Below, piece after piece: positions 54,138 to 63,940 of a stretch of 64,000 nt of DNA (its first letter is position 1; the number at the start of each line of letters is the position of its first letter). Position numbers and translations under genes: made by a program. The stretch comes from Bacillus sp. T33-2 (lineage in GTDB: Bacteria; Bacillota; Bacilli; Bacillales; Cytobacillaceae): positions 174,352 to 238,351 of the forward strand of contig NZ_PGVB01000008.1 in assembly GCF_002860205.1 (NCBI RefSeq), in the 5' to 3' direction. The notes under the pieces are model-generated. The model saw only the letters and a program-made list of their open reading frames with translations, ran no database searches and had not been told where the DNA came from.

Positions 54138-56555
54138 TCAGTTAATCCCCACTGTTTCTTTTGATACAGGCTGCAGCTTCCATATCTCATCTGCATATTC
54201 ACGTATTGTCCGGTCACTGGAAAAGTATCCGGACTCGGAAATGTTGGCCAGGCTCATTTTCAGCCAGCTTTGCTGATCGTCATATTTCCTGCTGACGTCC
54301 TCATGTACATCGGCGTATGAAGCAAAATCGCGAAGCACAAAATACTGGTCGTTCTGAGCAAGCAATGAATCGTAAATCGGCATGAATTCATCATAGGAAT
54401 CTGCGAAAAACCCATTGACCAGCTGTTCCACCACCTGGCGGATTCGCTCATCATGATGATAGTATTCCACCGAATGGTAACCGCCATTGTTTTGATAATT
54501 GAGTACCTCTTCGGCACTAAGCCCGAACAGGAAGATATTGCCCCGGCCTACCCTCTCGGTAATTTCAACATTGGCACCATCAAGCGTTCCTACCGTTAAA
54601 GCTCCGTTCATCATAAACTTCATGTTTCCTGTCCCTGATGCTTCCTTGCTTGCAGTTGAAATCTGCTCGCTTATGTCTGATGCCGGAAAGATTTCCTCTG
54701 CGAGGGATACTCGATAGTTTTCGAGAAAAATGACCTTCAGCTTTTCATTCACATCAGGGTCATTATTTACTTTTTCAGCAACAGAGTTAATAAGTTTAAT
54801 AATTTTTTTTGCATAGTAATAGCCAGGAGAGGCTTTTGCCCCAAAAATAAATGTACGCGGGTATAGGTAGAAATCCGGCTCTTCCTTAAGCCTGTTATAC
54901 AAATGCATGATATGGAGGACATTCAACAGTTGCCGTTTATATGCGTGCAGCCTTTTTACCTGGACATCGAAAATGGATGCAGTGTCAACCGCGACACCTG
55001 TTTTTTCAAATATGGTCGTTGCCAGTTTATCTTTGTTCGCCTGCTTAATTTTGTTAAGCTGCTCCAAAAACGCACGGTTTCCACTGTATTTTATGAGTCC
55101 AGACATTTTTTCCGGAAACTCGAGCCAGTCAGGCCCTATTCCTTCAGATATTAGCTTTGCAAGGGACGGATTGGCTTTAAGCAGCCATCTCCTGTGGGTA
55201 ATGCCATTCGTTTTATTGTTGAACTTGTTAGGTTCATTTTCGTAAAAAAGCTTCATTTCCCGGTTTTTCAAGATTTCAGTATGCAGCTTGGCCACTCCAT
55301 TTACACTATGGCTCCCGACAATGGCAAGCGGGGCCATCCTGACCTCATCGTAGGCGATAACTGCCATGTCCCTGATCCTTTGCCAGTCTCCGGGATATTT
55401 TTCCCATAAAGCACGGCAATGGCGTTCATTGATTTCGTTAATGATCATATAGATACGGGGCAGCAGCGGCTGAAAGATTCTGACAGGCCATTTCTCCAAC
55501 GCTTCGGACATAGTTGTGTGGTTTGTATACGCGATCGTATTTTTGGTCACATGCCATGCTTTGTCCCAGCCTACGCCCACATCATCCATTAAGATTCGCA
55601 TCAATTCAGGCACGGCGAGCGCCGGATGTGTATCGTTTATATGGATGCTGATGTGTTCATGCAAATCCAGCAAAGAGCCGTGCTGTTTTTGGTATTCTCG
55701 GACAATCGACCGCAGGCTTGCCGCTACCAGAAAATATTGTTGCTTTAGCCTTAGGATCTTGCCTTCATCATGCGTGTCATCGGGATATAACAGTTCTGAG
55801 ATTGACTCTGTTTCCTTCTTATACTTCAATACATCTTTATGGGTTGGATATGGCGAAGGCTCTGCACTCCATAACCTCAAAGTGTTGACGGTCCCTGTTT
55901 TATACCCCATTACCGGCAGGTCATAGGGTACGGCCGCTACAGTTTCTGCATGCAGATGGCGAAACTGGAGGCGCCCGTTTTCATAGTAGCTCTCCACCCT
56001 TCCCCAGAATGGAATTTCTTCTGCAGCTTCTGGTTTTCTCACTTCCCACACATTCCCATGCCTTAACCATTGTTCCGGAAGTTCGACTTGATAACCGTTG
56101 ACGATTTTCTGCTCAAACAGGCCCAGCTTATACCTGATGCCACAGCCGTGGCCGGCCAGATTTAACGAGGCAAGCGAATCCAGGAAACAGGCAGCCAGCC
56201 GGCCGAGTCCCCCATTGCCAAGTCCCGCATCCGATTCAGCTTCCTCCAGCTCGTCTAAGTCGATTCCTAATTCTTTAAGCCCGTTTTGTACGGTTTCCTC
56301 AATTCCAAGATTAATTAAATTTTGGCGCAACAGCCTGCCCAGCAAGAACTCGATAGATAAATAATACACCTGCTTGCCGTCCATTGTCCGGTATTGTTCA
56401 TTTGTCTTTATCCAGTCAGTGCTCACATGCTCACGGATCATGATCCCAAGAGTGTGGAACTGGTCCCTCACTGTGCTTTCTTTGAAGCTTTTGCCGCAAT
56501 TCATTTCAAGCTTTTTTTGAAATGCCGCCTTGAATTCGGTTACACTAGAAAACAT
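54138..56555 (-). CDS. glgP: glycogen phosphorylase
   Basis: An 805-residue GT35 phosphorylase. The pyridoxal-phosphate motif EASGTGNMKFMMNGA (Lys) and NGGLGRLAACFLDS are diagnostic. It releases glucose-1-phosphate from glycogen. ATG 56555 has AAGGAGTG upstream and overlaps the glgA end by 11 bases; the in-frame start at 56630 would lie well inside glgA. Last gene of the glg operon. Confidence 0.96.
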   Translation of the reverse strand: MFSSVTEFKAAFQKKLEMNCGKSFKESTVRDQFHTLGIMIREHVSTDWIKTNEQYRTMDGKQVYYLSIEFLLGRLLRQNLINLGIEETVQNGLKELGIDLDELEEAESDAGLGNGGLGRLAACFLDSLASLNLAGHGCGIRYKLGLFEQKIVNGYQVELPEQWLRHGNVWEVRKPEAAEEIPFWGRVESYYENGRLQFRHLHAETVAAVPYDLPVMGYKTGTVNTLRLWSAEPSPYPTHKDVLKYKKETESISELLYPDDTHDEGKILRLKQQYFLVAASLRSIVREYQKQHGSLLDLHEHISIHINDTHPALAVPELMRILMDDVGVGWDKAWHVTKNTIAYTNHTTMSEALEKWPVRIFQPLLPRIYMIINEINERHCRALWEKYPGDWQRIRDMAVIAYDEVRMAPLAIVGSHSVNGVAKLHTEILKNREMKLFYENEPNKFNNKTNGITHRRWLLKANPSLAKLISEGIGPDWLEFPEKMSGLIKYSGNRAFLEQLNKIKQANKDKLATTIFEKTGVAVDTASIFDVQVKRLHAYKRQLLNVLHIMHLYNRLKEEPDFYLYPRTFIFGAKASPGYYYAKKIIKLINSVAEKVNNDPDVNEKLKVIFLENYRVSLAEEIFPASDISEQISTASKEASGTGNMKFMMNGALTVGTLDGANVEITERVGRGNIFLFGLSAEEVLNYQNNGGYHSVEYYHHDERIRQVVEQLVNGFFADSYDEFMPIYDSLLAQNDQYFVLRDFASYADVHEDVSRKYDDQQSWLKMSLANISESGYFSSDRTIREYADEIWKLQPVSKETVGIN

Positions 56556-57996
56556 GCGTTTCACTCCTTGAGGCCAGGTCTGAATAGAGCTGATTGTATT
56601 TATAAGCGGATTTGCTCCAACTATAGTCAAGTGCCATCACTTTGCTGACGAGCCGGTTCCATGTATCTTCATCTCGATAAAACCTTATTGCCCTTTCTAT
56701 CGTATAAAGCATGTCATGGGCATTAAAGTTTTTAAATGAAAAGCCGTTGCCCTCACCTGTTGCTTCATTGTAGGATTGGACCGTATCATTAAGTCCGCCA
56801 GTTTCCCTGACTATTGGCACCGCTCCATACCTCATCGCGATCATTTGGCTCAGGCCGCATGGCTCAAACTTGGACGGCATCAGAAATAAATCGGCCCCTG
56901 CATAAATTCTGTGGGCAAGTCCCTCATCGAAACCAATTATGGCTTTACACTGCCTCGGATAGTAGTGGGCCATTTCCCTGAAAAAGCCTTCAAACTCATG
57001 GTCCCCGGTTCCTAAAACAATGAATTGCACTCCGGTTGCCATCATTTCATGAAAAACACCTTTAATCAACTCAACGCCTTTTTGTTTCGTCAGCCTTGAA
57101 ATAACGGCAATAAGAGGCACTTTTTCATTTTCTGGAAATCCGACAAATCTTTGGATATCAAGCTTATTGTGCTTTCTTTGCCTGTGATCCTTGGAACTGA
57201 ATGTACTTTTTAGAAATTCATCGGTTACTGGATTGTAGATCTCATCATCAATCCCATTTAAAATTCCTGCCAAATCGGATTGCCGCATACGCAGGATCCC
57301 ATCCAGTTTTTCACCGAAATAAGGCGTCTGGATTTCCTCCATATAGGTGGGACTGACCGTGGTGATTTTGTCCGCTGCTATTAGCGCTGCCTTCATGAAA
57401 TTTGTGTTTCCATAGAATTCAAGTTGATCCTCATTAAAATAGTGGGAATGAATCCCTAGTAAATTCCAGACAATCTCGGCGGGGAAAATTCCCTGGAATT
57501 GCAGATTATGAATCGTAAACACGGTCTTGATAAATCCATACCCAGGCCTTTTGTAATATTCCGTCCTTAATAAAAATGGAATAAACCCGGCATGCCAGTC
57601 ATGGCAGTGCAATACATCCGGATAAAAGTCTATATTGGCCAGGCTCTCAAGAACGGCCCTGTTAAAAAAAGCAAACCTTTCGCCATCATCAAACTCGCCA
57701 TAAAGGCGCCCGCGCTTAAAATAGTATTCATTATCGATAAAGTAATAGGTGACGCCATCGTATTCTGCCTGCTCAATGCCGCAGTATTGGCTTCTCCAGC
57801 CAACCTGGACATTGAATTCCACTATTTTATTCGTTTTGTTCCTGAATTCTTCCGAAATTGCACTGTATTTTGGCAAAACGACCCGGACATCGGTGCCCAG
57901 TTTTTTCAGTTCTCTTGGCAGGGAGCCTGCTACATCGGCAAGCCCTCCTGATTTAACAAACGGTACACACTCGGAAACAACAAATAATACTTTCAC
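56545..57996 (-). CDS. glgA: glycogen synthase
   Basis: A 483-residue GT5 synthase starting MKVLFVVSECVPFVKSGGLADV, with the ADP-glucose KxGGL motif, and the C-terminal FEPCGLSQMIAMRYG. It extends glycogen from ADP-glucose. Its ATG overlaps the glgD stop by four bases. Confidence 0.96.
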   Translation of the reverse strand: MKVLFVVSECVPFVKSGGLADVAGSLPRELKKLGTDVRVVLPKYSAISEEFRNKTNKIVEFNVQVGWRSQYCGIEQAEYDGVTYYFIDNEYYFKRGRLYGEFDDGERFAFFNRAVLESLANIDFYPDVLHCHDWHAGFIPFLLRTEYYKRPGYGFIKTVFTIHNLQFQGIFPAEIVWNLLGIHSHYFNEDQLEFYGNTNFMKAALIAADKITTVSPTYMEEIQTPYFGEKLDGILRMRQSDLAGILNGIDDEIYNPVTDEFLKSTFSSKDHRQRKHNKLDIQRFVGFPENEKVPLIAVISRLTKQKGVELIKGVFHEMMATGVQFIVLGTGDHEFEGFFREMAHYYPRQCKAIIGFDEGLAHRIYAGADLFLMPSKFEPCGLSQMIAMRYGAVPIVRETGGLNDTVQSYNEATGEGNGFSFKNFNAHDMLYTIERAIRFYRDEDTWNRLVSKVMALDYSWSKSAYKYNQLYSDLASRSETHVF

Positions 57997-59021
57997 GAGT
58001 TCATCACTGCTCCCTGCACCGTGCCTTTGCGGATCACGATCGGAGAATGTGAGGGTCCGGCCAACATCGTACCTGGCTCAATTTTCACATCTTTATCAAG
58101 GATTACTGAATCTAGGACACAATTTTCACCAATCTGGGATTTTTGCATAATTATGCTGTTTCTTACGATGGAACCTCTTCCTATTTTTACTCCCCTGGCA
58201 AGTATGCTGTTCTCCACTTGCCCTTCGATGATCCCTCCGTTTGCTATTATCGAATTTTTAACAACAGCAGCACGTGAATATCTTGCAGGCGGTTCATCTT
58301 TTACTTTTGTAAATATCGGCCGTTCTTTAGTAAACAACTGATTCCATATTTCAGGCTTAAGGAGGCTCATGCTGGCAGAAAAGTATTCTTCGATCGAGTC
58401 GATCATTTTCGCATAACCACTGTACTCATAAGAACAAAGCTTAAACTGGCTGTCAAGATCTGACACCGCATCTCTTATGCTGTAATACCCTGTTTGTTGC
58501 CGGGACTCGATCAGGTCGATTAACAGCGAGGTTTTCAGCAGATACATGTTAAGGGATTTTCCGCCTTGGCGCACCTCGGTTATGTCGCAGTCCGATTCAA
58601 TATGCCATCTTAAAAGCGGCTTGAAATCCATATTAAATACGGTATAACAATTAGCAATCAACGTATATTTCTGGGTGCTTCGATAAAAATAATCAATATT
58701 GGCAGCAAAATGTTCAAGTGAACCTATTCCCCTGAACGGCACATCTAAATTCGGTGAAGGAAAGAAAAACAACCCATCCCGTTTCCTGTTGAGGTCCCAG
58801 TTTTTTCCTGACTCCAGATGGTCCATTAAGGACCGGTATTGAAACTTCGGGAAAATTGCGACACTCTCTATTCCTGAATTAACCATATTTGAAAGCACAA
58901 AATCGATTAGCCGGTATCTGCCGCCAAATGGGACAGCTGCAACAGAGCGGTGAACGATCAGTTCTTCTAAATCTTCATGGAAAGTTGTCGCATCGATTAC
59001 ACCAAGCAACCGCTTATTCAT
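57993..59021 (-). CDS. glgD: GlgD, regulatory subunit of ADP-glucose pyrophosphorylase
   Basis: A 342-residue paralogue of GlgC. The N-terminal nucleotide motif (GGxGxRL) is missing (LLGVIDATTFHEDLEEL instead), while PFGGRYRLIDFVLSNM and the beta-helix C-terminus are kept. In B. subtilis and Geobacillus GlgD modulates GlgC. ATG 59021 has AGGAGGGG eight bases upstream. Confidence 0.93.
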   Translation of the reverse strand: MNKRLLGVIDATTFHEDLEELIVHRSVAAVPFGGRYRLIDFVLSNMVNSGIESVAIFPKFQYRSLMDHLESGKNWDLNRKRDGLFFFPSPNLDVPFRGIGSLEHFAANIDYFYRSTQKYTLIANCYTVFNMDFKPLLRWHIESDCDITEVRQGGKSLNMYLLKTSLLIDLIESRQQTGYYSIRDAVSDLDSQFKLCSYEYSGYAKMIDSIEEYFSASMSLLKPEIWNQLFTKERPIFTKVKDEPPARYSRAAVVKNSIIANGGIIEGQVENSILARGVKIGRGSIVRNSIIMQKSQIGENCVLDSVILDKDVKIEPGTMLAGPSHSPIVIRKGTVQGAVMNS

Positions 59022-59057
59022 TTTCAATCCCCTCCTGTTGTGTTTTTTTGGTGTTGC

Positions 59058-60197
59058 TTACATTGCAGTGACAGCTTCCTCGGAAACAAGCGTTATTTCA
59101 TCTGAATTAGATTTTGGCCTGATCACAGTTCCATCGGGAACCCTGACACCTGAAGAAATAATGGCCTTTTCTATATAGCAGTTGCGCCCTATCACTGCGT
59201 CCGGCATGATGACAGCCTGTTTTACAATGGCTCCCGGTTCAACCGTTACACAATGGAACAACACGGATTTTTCCACAGTTCCCTCAATCGTACATCCCTC
59301 GTTTACAAGGGACTCTGACACCTGTGCATAAGGTGAAATGTATTGGGGCGGCTGATTTGGGTTCACTGAATAGATGCGCCAGGAATAATCAAATAAGTTG
59401 AGCTCGCAATTTTCATCCAGCAAATCCATATTAGCTTCCCATAAACTTTGGACAGTCCCGACATCCTTCCAATAGCCCTTGAAAGGGTAAGCGACTAATT
59501 TTTTCTTTTCTTCAAGCATCAAAGGAATAATATCCTTTCCAAAATCATGGCTTGATTGCGGATTGCGGTCATCCATTTCCAAAAATTGTTTAAGTATTTT
59601 CCAATTGAAGATATATATCCCCATGGAGGCAAGGTTATTTCGAGGATTTTGAGGTTTCTCATCAAATTCAACGATATTCATGTCATCATCGGTATTCATG
59701 ATACCGAATCTGCTCGCTTCGGCCCATGGAACTTCAATGACCGAAATGGTAGCGTCAGCCTGCCTGCTGATATGGTAATCAAGCATATGCTCATAGTTCA
59801 TTTTATAAATATGGTCACCGGACAAGATCAGTACATATTCAGGGTCATATTGATAAAGGTAGGTCAAATTTTGATAAATTGCACTGGCCGTGCCTGTATA
59901 CCATTTAACTTCCGAAGATGCACTGTATGGCGGAAGGACGGTCACTCCCCCATCTTTTCTGTCGAGATCCCATGCGCTTCCAATCCCGATATATGAATTA
60001 AGCACAAGTGGTTCATACTGTGTCAAAACTCCTACAGTATTGATGCCGGAATTCGTGCAATTGCTCAGCGGAAAGTCGATGATCCGATACTTCCCCCCAA
60101 ACGGAACGGCCGGTTTTGCCAAATTCTTGGTTAGTGTATTAAGCCTGCTTCCCTTTCCTCCTGCCAACAGCATTGCTACGCACTTTTTCTTTGTCAT
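59058..60197 (-). CDS. glgC: glucose-1-phosphate adenylyltransferase
   Basis: A 379-residue ADP-glucose pyrophosphorylase. [35 protein letters not shown] is the N-terminal signature (shown in part: AGGKGSRL), and FDEKPQNP and the left-handed beta-helix are present. It makes ADP-glucose. It overlaps the end of glgB by 59 bases, unusually long for this operon. Confidence 0.96.
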   Translation of the reverse strand: MTKKKCVAMLLAGGKGSRLNTLTKNLAKPAVPFGGKYRIIDFPLSNCTNSGINTVGVLTQYEPLVLNSYIGIGSAWDLDRKDGGVTVLPPYSASSEVKWYTGTASAIYQNLTYLYQYDPEYVLILSGDHIYKMNYEHMLDYHISRQADATISVIEVPWAEASRFGIMNTDDDMNIVEFDEKPQNPRNNLASMGIYIFNWKILKQFLEMDDRNPQSSHDFGKDIIPLMLEEKKKLVAYPFKGYWKDVGTVQSLWEANMDLLDENCELNLFDYSWRIYSVNPNQPPQYISPYAQVSESLVNEGCTIEGTVEKSVLFHCVTVEPGAIVKQAVIMPDAVIGRNCYIEKAIISSGVRVPDGTVIRPKSNSDEITLVSEEAVTAM

Positions 60198-62073
60198 CGG
60201 TTTTCCTCTCCTTTCTTCGCTTCACAGGGCGCAATATCGATATGCCAAATGGTGGTATGTTCATTTCTACCGAGAACGGCTTTCCGTGAAATTCAATGCC
60301 AGAAGTGTTCAACACCTTTTTATTGATCACTCCCGATCCCCCATAAATTTCCATATCACTGTTCAAGATTTCACGGTAACTGCCTTGCTGAGGAACACCA
60401 ACCCTGTATTTTGTATATACTTTTTCTGTGAAATTGCAGACAACGATCACAAAAGTCTCCGGATCCATGCTCTTTCGGATGAATGAAAAGATCGACTGAT
60501 GCCGATTATCAGCATCAATCCATTCAAAGCCATCGTAACGATGGTCCAGTTCATACAAAGGCTTCGACCGTTTATATATCTTTAAAAGATCCTTTCCATA
60601 AACATTTGCCTTTTTATGCAAGTCATAATCCAGTAAATGCCAATCTAATTCTTCCTTATCCTTCCATTCAGCAAAATGTCCAAGCTCTGTCCCCATAAAT
60701 GTCAGCTTCTTTCCCGGATGGGTATACAAATAACCAAGCAACAATCGCAATTGTGCAAATTTCCGCCAATAGTCACCCGGCATTTTATCTAGCAGGGATT
60801 TTTTTCCGTGTACCACCTCATCGTGGGACAATGGAAGAACAAAATTCTCAGAGAAGGCATACATAAGTGAAAAGGTCACCTTGTCATGGAGATATCCACG
60901 CATAGAAGGGTCAGCTTCCATGTATTTTAAAATGTCATTCATCCAGCCCATATTCCACTTGTAAGAAAATCCAAGCCCGCCATATTCGACAGGTGCTGTT
61001 ACTTGCGGCCAGTCGGTGGAGTCTTCTGCAAACATAAGTACTGATGGTTCAAATTCCAAAACTGTTTTATTAAGTTTTTGCAGGAACTCGATACCATAGG
61101 GATTCTCAGCTTTTTCAGAATTAGGCCAATAGATGATATTTGCCACCGCATCAACCCTGAAGCCGTCTACATGATATTTATCAATCCAAAAAATAGCGCT
61201 TGAAATGAGAAAGCTCTGTACTTCCGTCCTTCCCAGGTCGAAGTTTGCGGTTCCCCAGACATAATTTTCGCGGTCGTGCTCATTTTTGTATTCATACACG
61301 AAGGTGCCGTCAAACCGGTAAAGGCCATGGTTATCCTTGCAAAAATGGCCGGGAACCCAGTCCAAAATCACGCCAATTCCATTTTGGTGGCACAGGTCAA
61401 TGAAATACATTAGATCATGCGGGGTGCCATATCTGCTGGTTGCACAAAAATACCCTGTTGTCTGATACCCCCAGGAGTCGTCGAGCGGATGCTCAGTTAA
61501 AGGCAACAATTCAATATGGGTGTATCCGTGGGCCACAACGTAAGGAACTAAATCATCTGCAAGTTCGCGGTAGGTAAGGAGCCTGCCATTCGTCCCCTTT
61601 TTCCATGAAGCTGCATGCACCTCATAGATGGACATTGGTTCACAATGGGCATTCAATTTTTCTCTTTTCTGCATCCACTTATGGTCATTCCATTGGTAGC
61701 CTTCCAGCGGATAAACAACTGAAGCAGTATTTGGCCGGGTCTCGGAATAAAAGCCGAAAGGATCTGCCTTCAACAGCCTTTCCTCAGTGGTTGAATGAAT
61801 TTCGTATTTGTATATGACTCCTGTCATATCGGATTCAACGAAAATGACCCATACCCCTTCATTATTCACCCTCTGTAAGCGATGCTCCCCTCCATCCCAG
61901 TTATTAAAATCACCGACAAGACTTACATTTTCAGCCTGTGGTGCCCAGACACAAAAACGAGTATATGTTTTCGAATCCCTTTTGATGACATGTGCACCAA
62001 ATAAATCATAGGCGTGATACAGTGTACCTTCATGAAATAAATGCAGTTGAAACTCTGTTGGGTTAATGACCAT
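60139..62073 (-). CDS. glgB: 1,4-alpha-glucan branching enzyme
   Basis: A 644-residue GH13 enzyme. The N-terminal CBM48-like domain ([19 protein letters not shown]) is followed by the catalytic barrel, with nucleophile Asp in [13 protein letters not shown], acid Glu in FAEDST and Asp in LSHDEVVHG. It adds alpha-1,6 branches to glycogen. The last 20 codons are a basic tail that overlaps glgC. ATG 62073 is preferred over a GTG at 62076. First gene of the operon. Confidence 0.95.
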   Translation of the reverse strand: MVINPTEFQLHLFHEGTLYHAYDLFGAHVIKRDSKTYTRFCVWAPQAENVSLVGDFNNWDGGEHRLQRVNNEGVWVIFVESDMTGVIYKYEIHSTTEERLLKADPFGFYSETRPNTASVVYPLEGYQWNDHKWMQKREKLNAHCEPMSIYEVHAASWKKGTNGRLLTYRELADDLVPYVVAHGYTHIELLPLTEHPLDDSWGYQTTGYFCATSRYGTPHDLMYFIDLCHQNGIGVILDWVPGHFCKDNHGLYRFDGTFVYEYKNEHDRENYVWGTANFDLGRTEVQSFLISSAIFWIDKYHVDGFRVDAVANIIYWPNSEKAENPYGIEFLQKLNKTVLEFEPSVLMFAEDSTDWPQVTAPVEYGGLGFSYKWNMGWMNDILKYMEADPSMRGYLHDKVTFSLMYAFSENFVLPLSHDEVVHGKKSLLDKMPGDYWRKFAQLRLLLGYLYTHPGKKLTFMGTELGHFAEWKDKEELDWHLLDYDLHKKANVYGKDLLKIYKRSKPLYELDHRYDGFEWIDADNRHQSIFSFIRKSMDPETFVIVVCNFTEKVYTKYRVGVPQQGSYREILNSDMEIYGGSGVINKKVLNTSGIEFHGKPFSVEMNIPPFGISILRPVKRRKERKTDDKEKVRSNAVGRRKGKQA

Positions 62074-62610
62074 CACTCTTTTTCCATCTCCTAATGATTT
62101 TCAATGACTTAAAACTACTATTCGTGTTTTTTTCAAATATTCCTTGTAAAAATTTTTTTAATTTTTCGACATAATATTGTGAATTAATACCTAGCGCGGG
62201 CATTCATTACATATTTCTTATGTTGTCAACATTAGAAAACGTTTCATTCGACATAATAAAACAAACAACAACTCTCTGCTGAAGGTGAAAATCGCAAGGA
62301 TATGATGAACATATAAATTTGCTAGGAGAAAAAAGAGAAGTGTGAATTAACCCGCCGGATAGAAATATGCTAGAGCTGTCGCTACCCTTGAATAGCATTA
62401 GAAATCAACTGAAAATAATGTTGAAAATTTATTTTTACAAAGGGTGATCCTGATTTAGGAGGCTTCATAGGCTTCGAGGTAGGTAGGTGGCCTTCATAAT
62501 GGTGCAGCAGGACAAAACCGAGACAGTTTGCGTGGCCGATCTCTCGTTCATATGGGCCCCTAAAGAAAAGGATGGAGCCACTTGGCTTGATAAACTGTGC
62601 TCTATGTAAG
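62074..62610. other. upstream region of the glycogen operon
   Basis: No gene is supported. AT-rich DNA near 62100-62200 should hold the glg promoter, but no consensus elements are clear. The interval from 62400 to 62600 has no recognised structure. Confidence 0.4.
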
Positions 62611-62619
62611 CGCTAATAT

Positions 62620-63010
62620 ACTTTTCGCACAGGGACTTCCTTTATAAGTCCATTAGAGCGTTCTTATCGACTTTTCTCACAAGGAATTCCTTTATTTTGT
62701 CTATTAGACGAGTTTCTTATCGACTTTTCTCACAAGGACTTCCTCATTTTGTCTATTAGACCAGTTCTTATCAACTTTCCGCACAAGGATTTCCTTTGTT
62801 CAGTCCAATAGAGCGGTTCTTATCGACTTTTCGCACAAGGAATTCCTTTATTTTGTCTATTAGACTAGTTGTAATTGACCTTTCAATTAAGTATTTCCTT
62901 CATTTTGTCTATTAGACCAGTCTTATCGACTTTCGCATAGGGATTCCTGCATTTTGTCCAATAAACCGGTTCCAGTCGACTTTTCATACAAGGAATTCCC
63001 AATTTTGTCA
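62620..63010. repeat. tandem array of a 51-53 bp repeat, about 7-8 units
   Basis: Units run CGACTTTTCGCACAAGGAAT then TCCTTTATTTTGTCTATTAG and AGCGGTTCTTAT, with 5-20% differences between copies. The unit aligns with that of the array at 19155-19560 (TTCTATTCGACCTTTACAAGG and GTCGATTAGAGCC versus TTCTTATCGACTTTTCGCACAAGG and GTCTATTAGAGCGG). No unique spacers are present, so this is not a CRISPR array. Confidence 0.9.
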
Positions 63011-63223
63011 AATAGCAGTTTTAAAAGACAAATCGCTTGCCTAAGATAGTCCTTGATAAGCGTTTTGAATTCGTGTTTAATAAGTTTCCTAAGTGTGCTG
63101 TAATGGTTAAGTTGGGAACGATGTATAGACTTAGGATTTCCTAGCGATGCTACTGTAAGTAGAGACATAATAAATACACAAAAAGCCCACAGTTAAAAAC
63201 CGTGAGCGCATAATCCTATGTAT

Positions 63224-63258
63224 AAAAAAAGCTGCTGGCGATTGCCAACAGCTTTTTT
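63224..63258 (-). terminator. terminator of the tRNA operon
   Basis: AAAAAAGCTG-C-TGGC pairs with TGCCA-A-CAGCTTTTTT; T run on the minus strand after the tRNA-Glu gene. Confidence 0.9.
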
Positions 63259-63263
63259 CAGGA

Positions 63264-63335
63264 TGACCCCTACGGGATTCGAACCCGTGTTACCGCCGTG
63301 AAAGGGCGGTGTCTTAACCGCTTGACCAAGGGGCC
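63264..63335 (-). tRNA. tRNA-Glu (TTC)
   Basis: A 72-base cloverleaf with GGCCCCTTGGTCAAGCGGTT at the 5' end and anticodon TTC in CCTTTCACG. The T-arm GGTTCGAATCC is intact. CCA is not encoded. Last gene of the cluster. Confidence 0.95.
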
Positions 63336-63338
63336 GTA

Positions 63339-63429
63339 TGGCGGAGAAGGAGGGATTTGAACCCTCGCGCCGGTTACCCGACCTACACCCTTAGCAGGGG
63401 CGCCTCTTCAGCCACTTGAGTACTTCTCC
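63339..63429 (-). tRNA. tRNA-Ser (GCT)
   Basis: A 91-base tRNA including encoded CCA. Acceptor GGAGAAG/CTTCTCC, anticodon GCT in CCTGCTAAG, and a long variable arm as in class II tRNAs. Confidence 0.95.
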
Positions 63430-63432
63430 ATA

Positions 63433-63507
63433 TGGCTCCGCAGGCAGGATTCGAACCTGCGACCGTTCGGTTAACAGCCGAATGCTCTACCACTGAGCTA
63501 CTGCGGA
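63433..63507 (-). tRNA. tRNA-Asn (GTT)
   Basis: A 75-base tRNA with CCA. Acceptor TCCGCAG/CTGCGGA, anticodon GTT in GCTGTTAAC. Confidence 0.95.
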
Positions 63508-63521
63508 ATAAAAAATAAAAA

Positions 63522-63598
<77 letters not shown>

Positions 63599-63604
63599 AT
63601 TTTT

Positions 63605-63678
63605 TGGAGCGGGTGATGGGAATCGAACCCACGACAACAGCTTGGAAGGCTGTAGTTTTACCACTAAACTACACCCGC
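63605..63678 (-). tRNA. tRNA-Gly (TCC)
   Basis: A 74-base tRNA with CCA. Acceptor GCGGGTG/CACCCGC, anticodon TCC in CTTCCAAG. Confidence 0.95.
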
Positions 63679-63693
63679 AAATGCAGAGTTTAA

Positions 63694-63770
63694 TGGGGCG
63701 ACTAGTGGGAATCGAACCCACGTATGTCGGAACCACAATCCGATGCGTTAACCACTTCGCCATAACCGCC
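63694..63770 (-). tRNA. tRNA-His (GTG)
   Basis: A 77-base tRNA with CCA. Anticodon GTG in ATTGTGGTT, and an extra 5' G opposite C73 as expected for tRNA-His. Confidence 0.93.
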
Positions 63771-63781
63771 ATTATAATAGA

Positions 63782-63857
63782 TGGTGGCTCAGGACGGAAT
63801 CGAACCGCCGACACAAGGATTTTCAGTCCTTTGCTCTACCGACTGAGCTACTGAGCC
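63782..63857 (-). tRNA. tRNA-Phe (GAA)
   Basis: A 76-base tRNA with CCA. Acceptor GGCTCAG/CTGAGCC, anticodon GAA in CTGAAAAT. Confidence 0.95.
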
Positions 63858-63867
63858 TTATTGATAA

Positions 63868-63937
63868 TTGTTCCTAAACATAATTGCGGGTCAACCTTTG
63901 CTCAAAAGACCTACCGGTTGAGCTACATAATCGTTTT
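63868..63937 (-). pseudogene. tRNA-like remnant
   Basis: Read on the minus strand, TGTAGCTCAACCGGTAGGTC looks like the D-arm of a tRNA, but the anticodon arm, T-arm and acceptor pairing that should follow are lost. It lies between tRNA-Asp and tRNA-Phe, where B. subtilis trnB has no gene, and may be a decayed copy of a neighbouring tRNA. Confidence 0.5.
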
Positions 63938-63940
63938 AAA

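Noticed and set aside
62620..63010. Possible CRISPR array
   Set aside because: Same reason: no alternation of constant and unique segments.
62923..63168. 81-codon minus-strand frame
   Set aside because: It runs through the repeat array and has no ribosome site.
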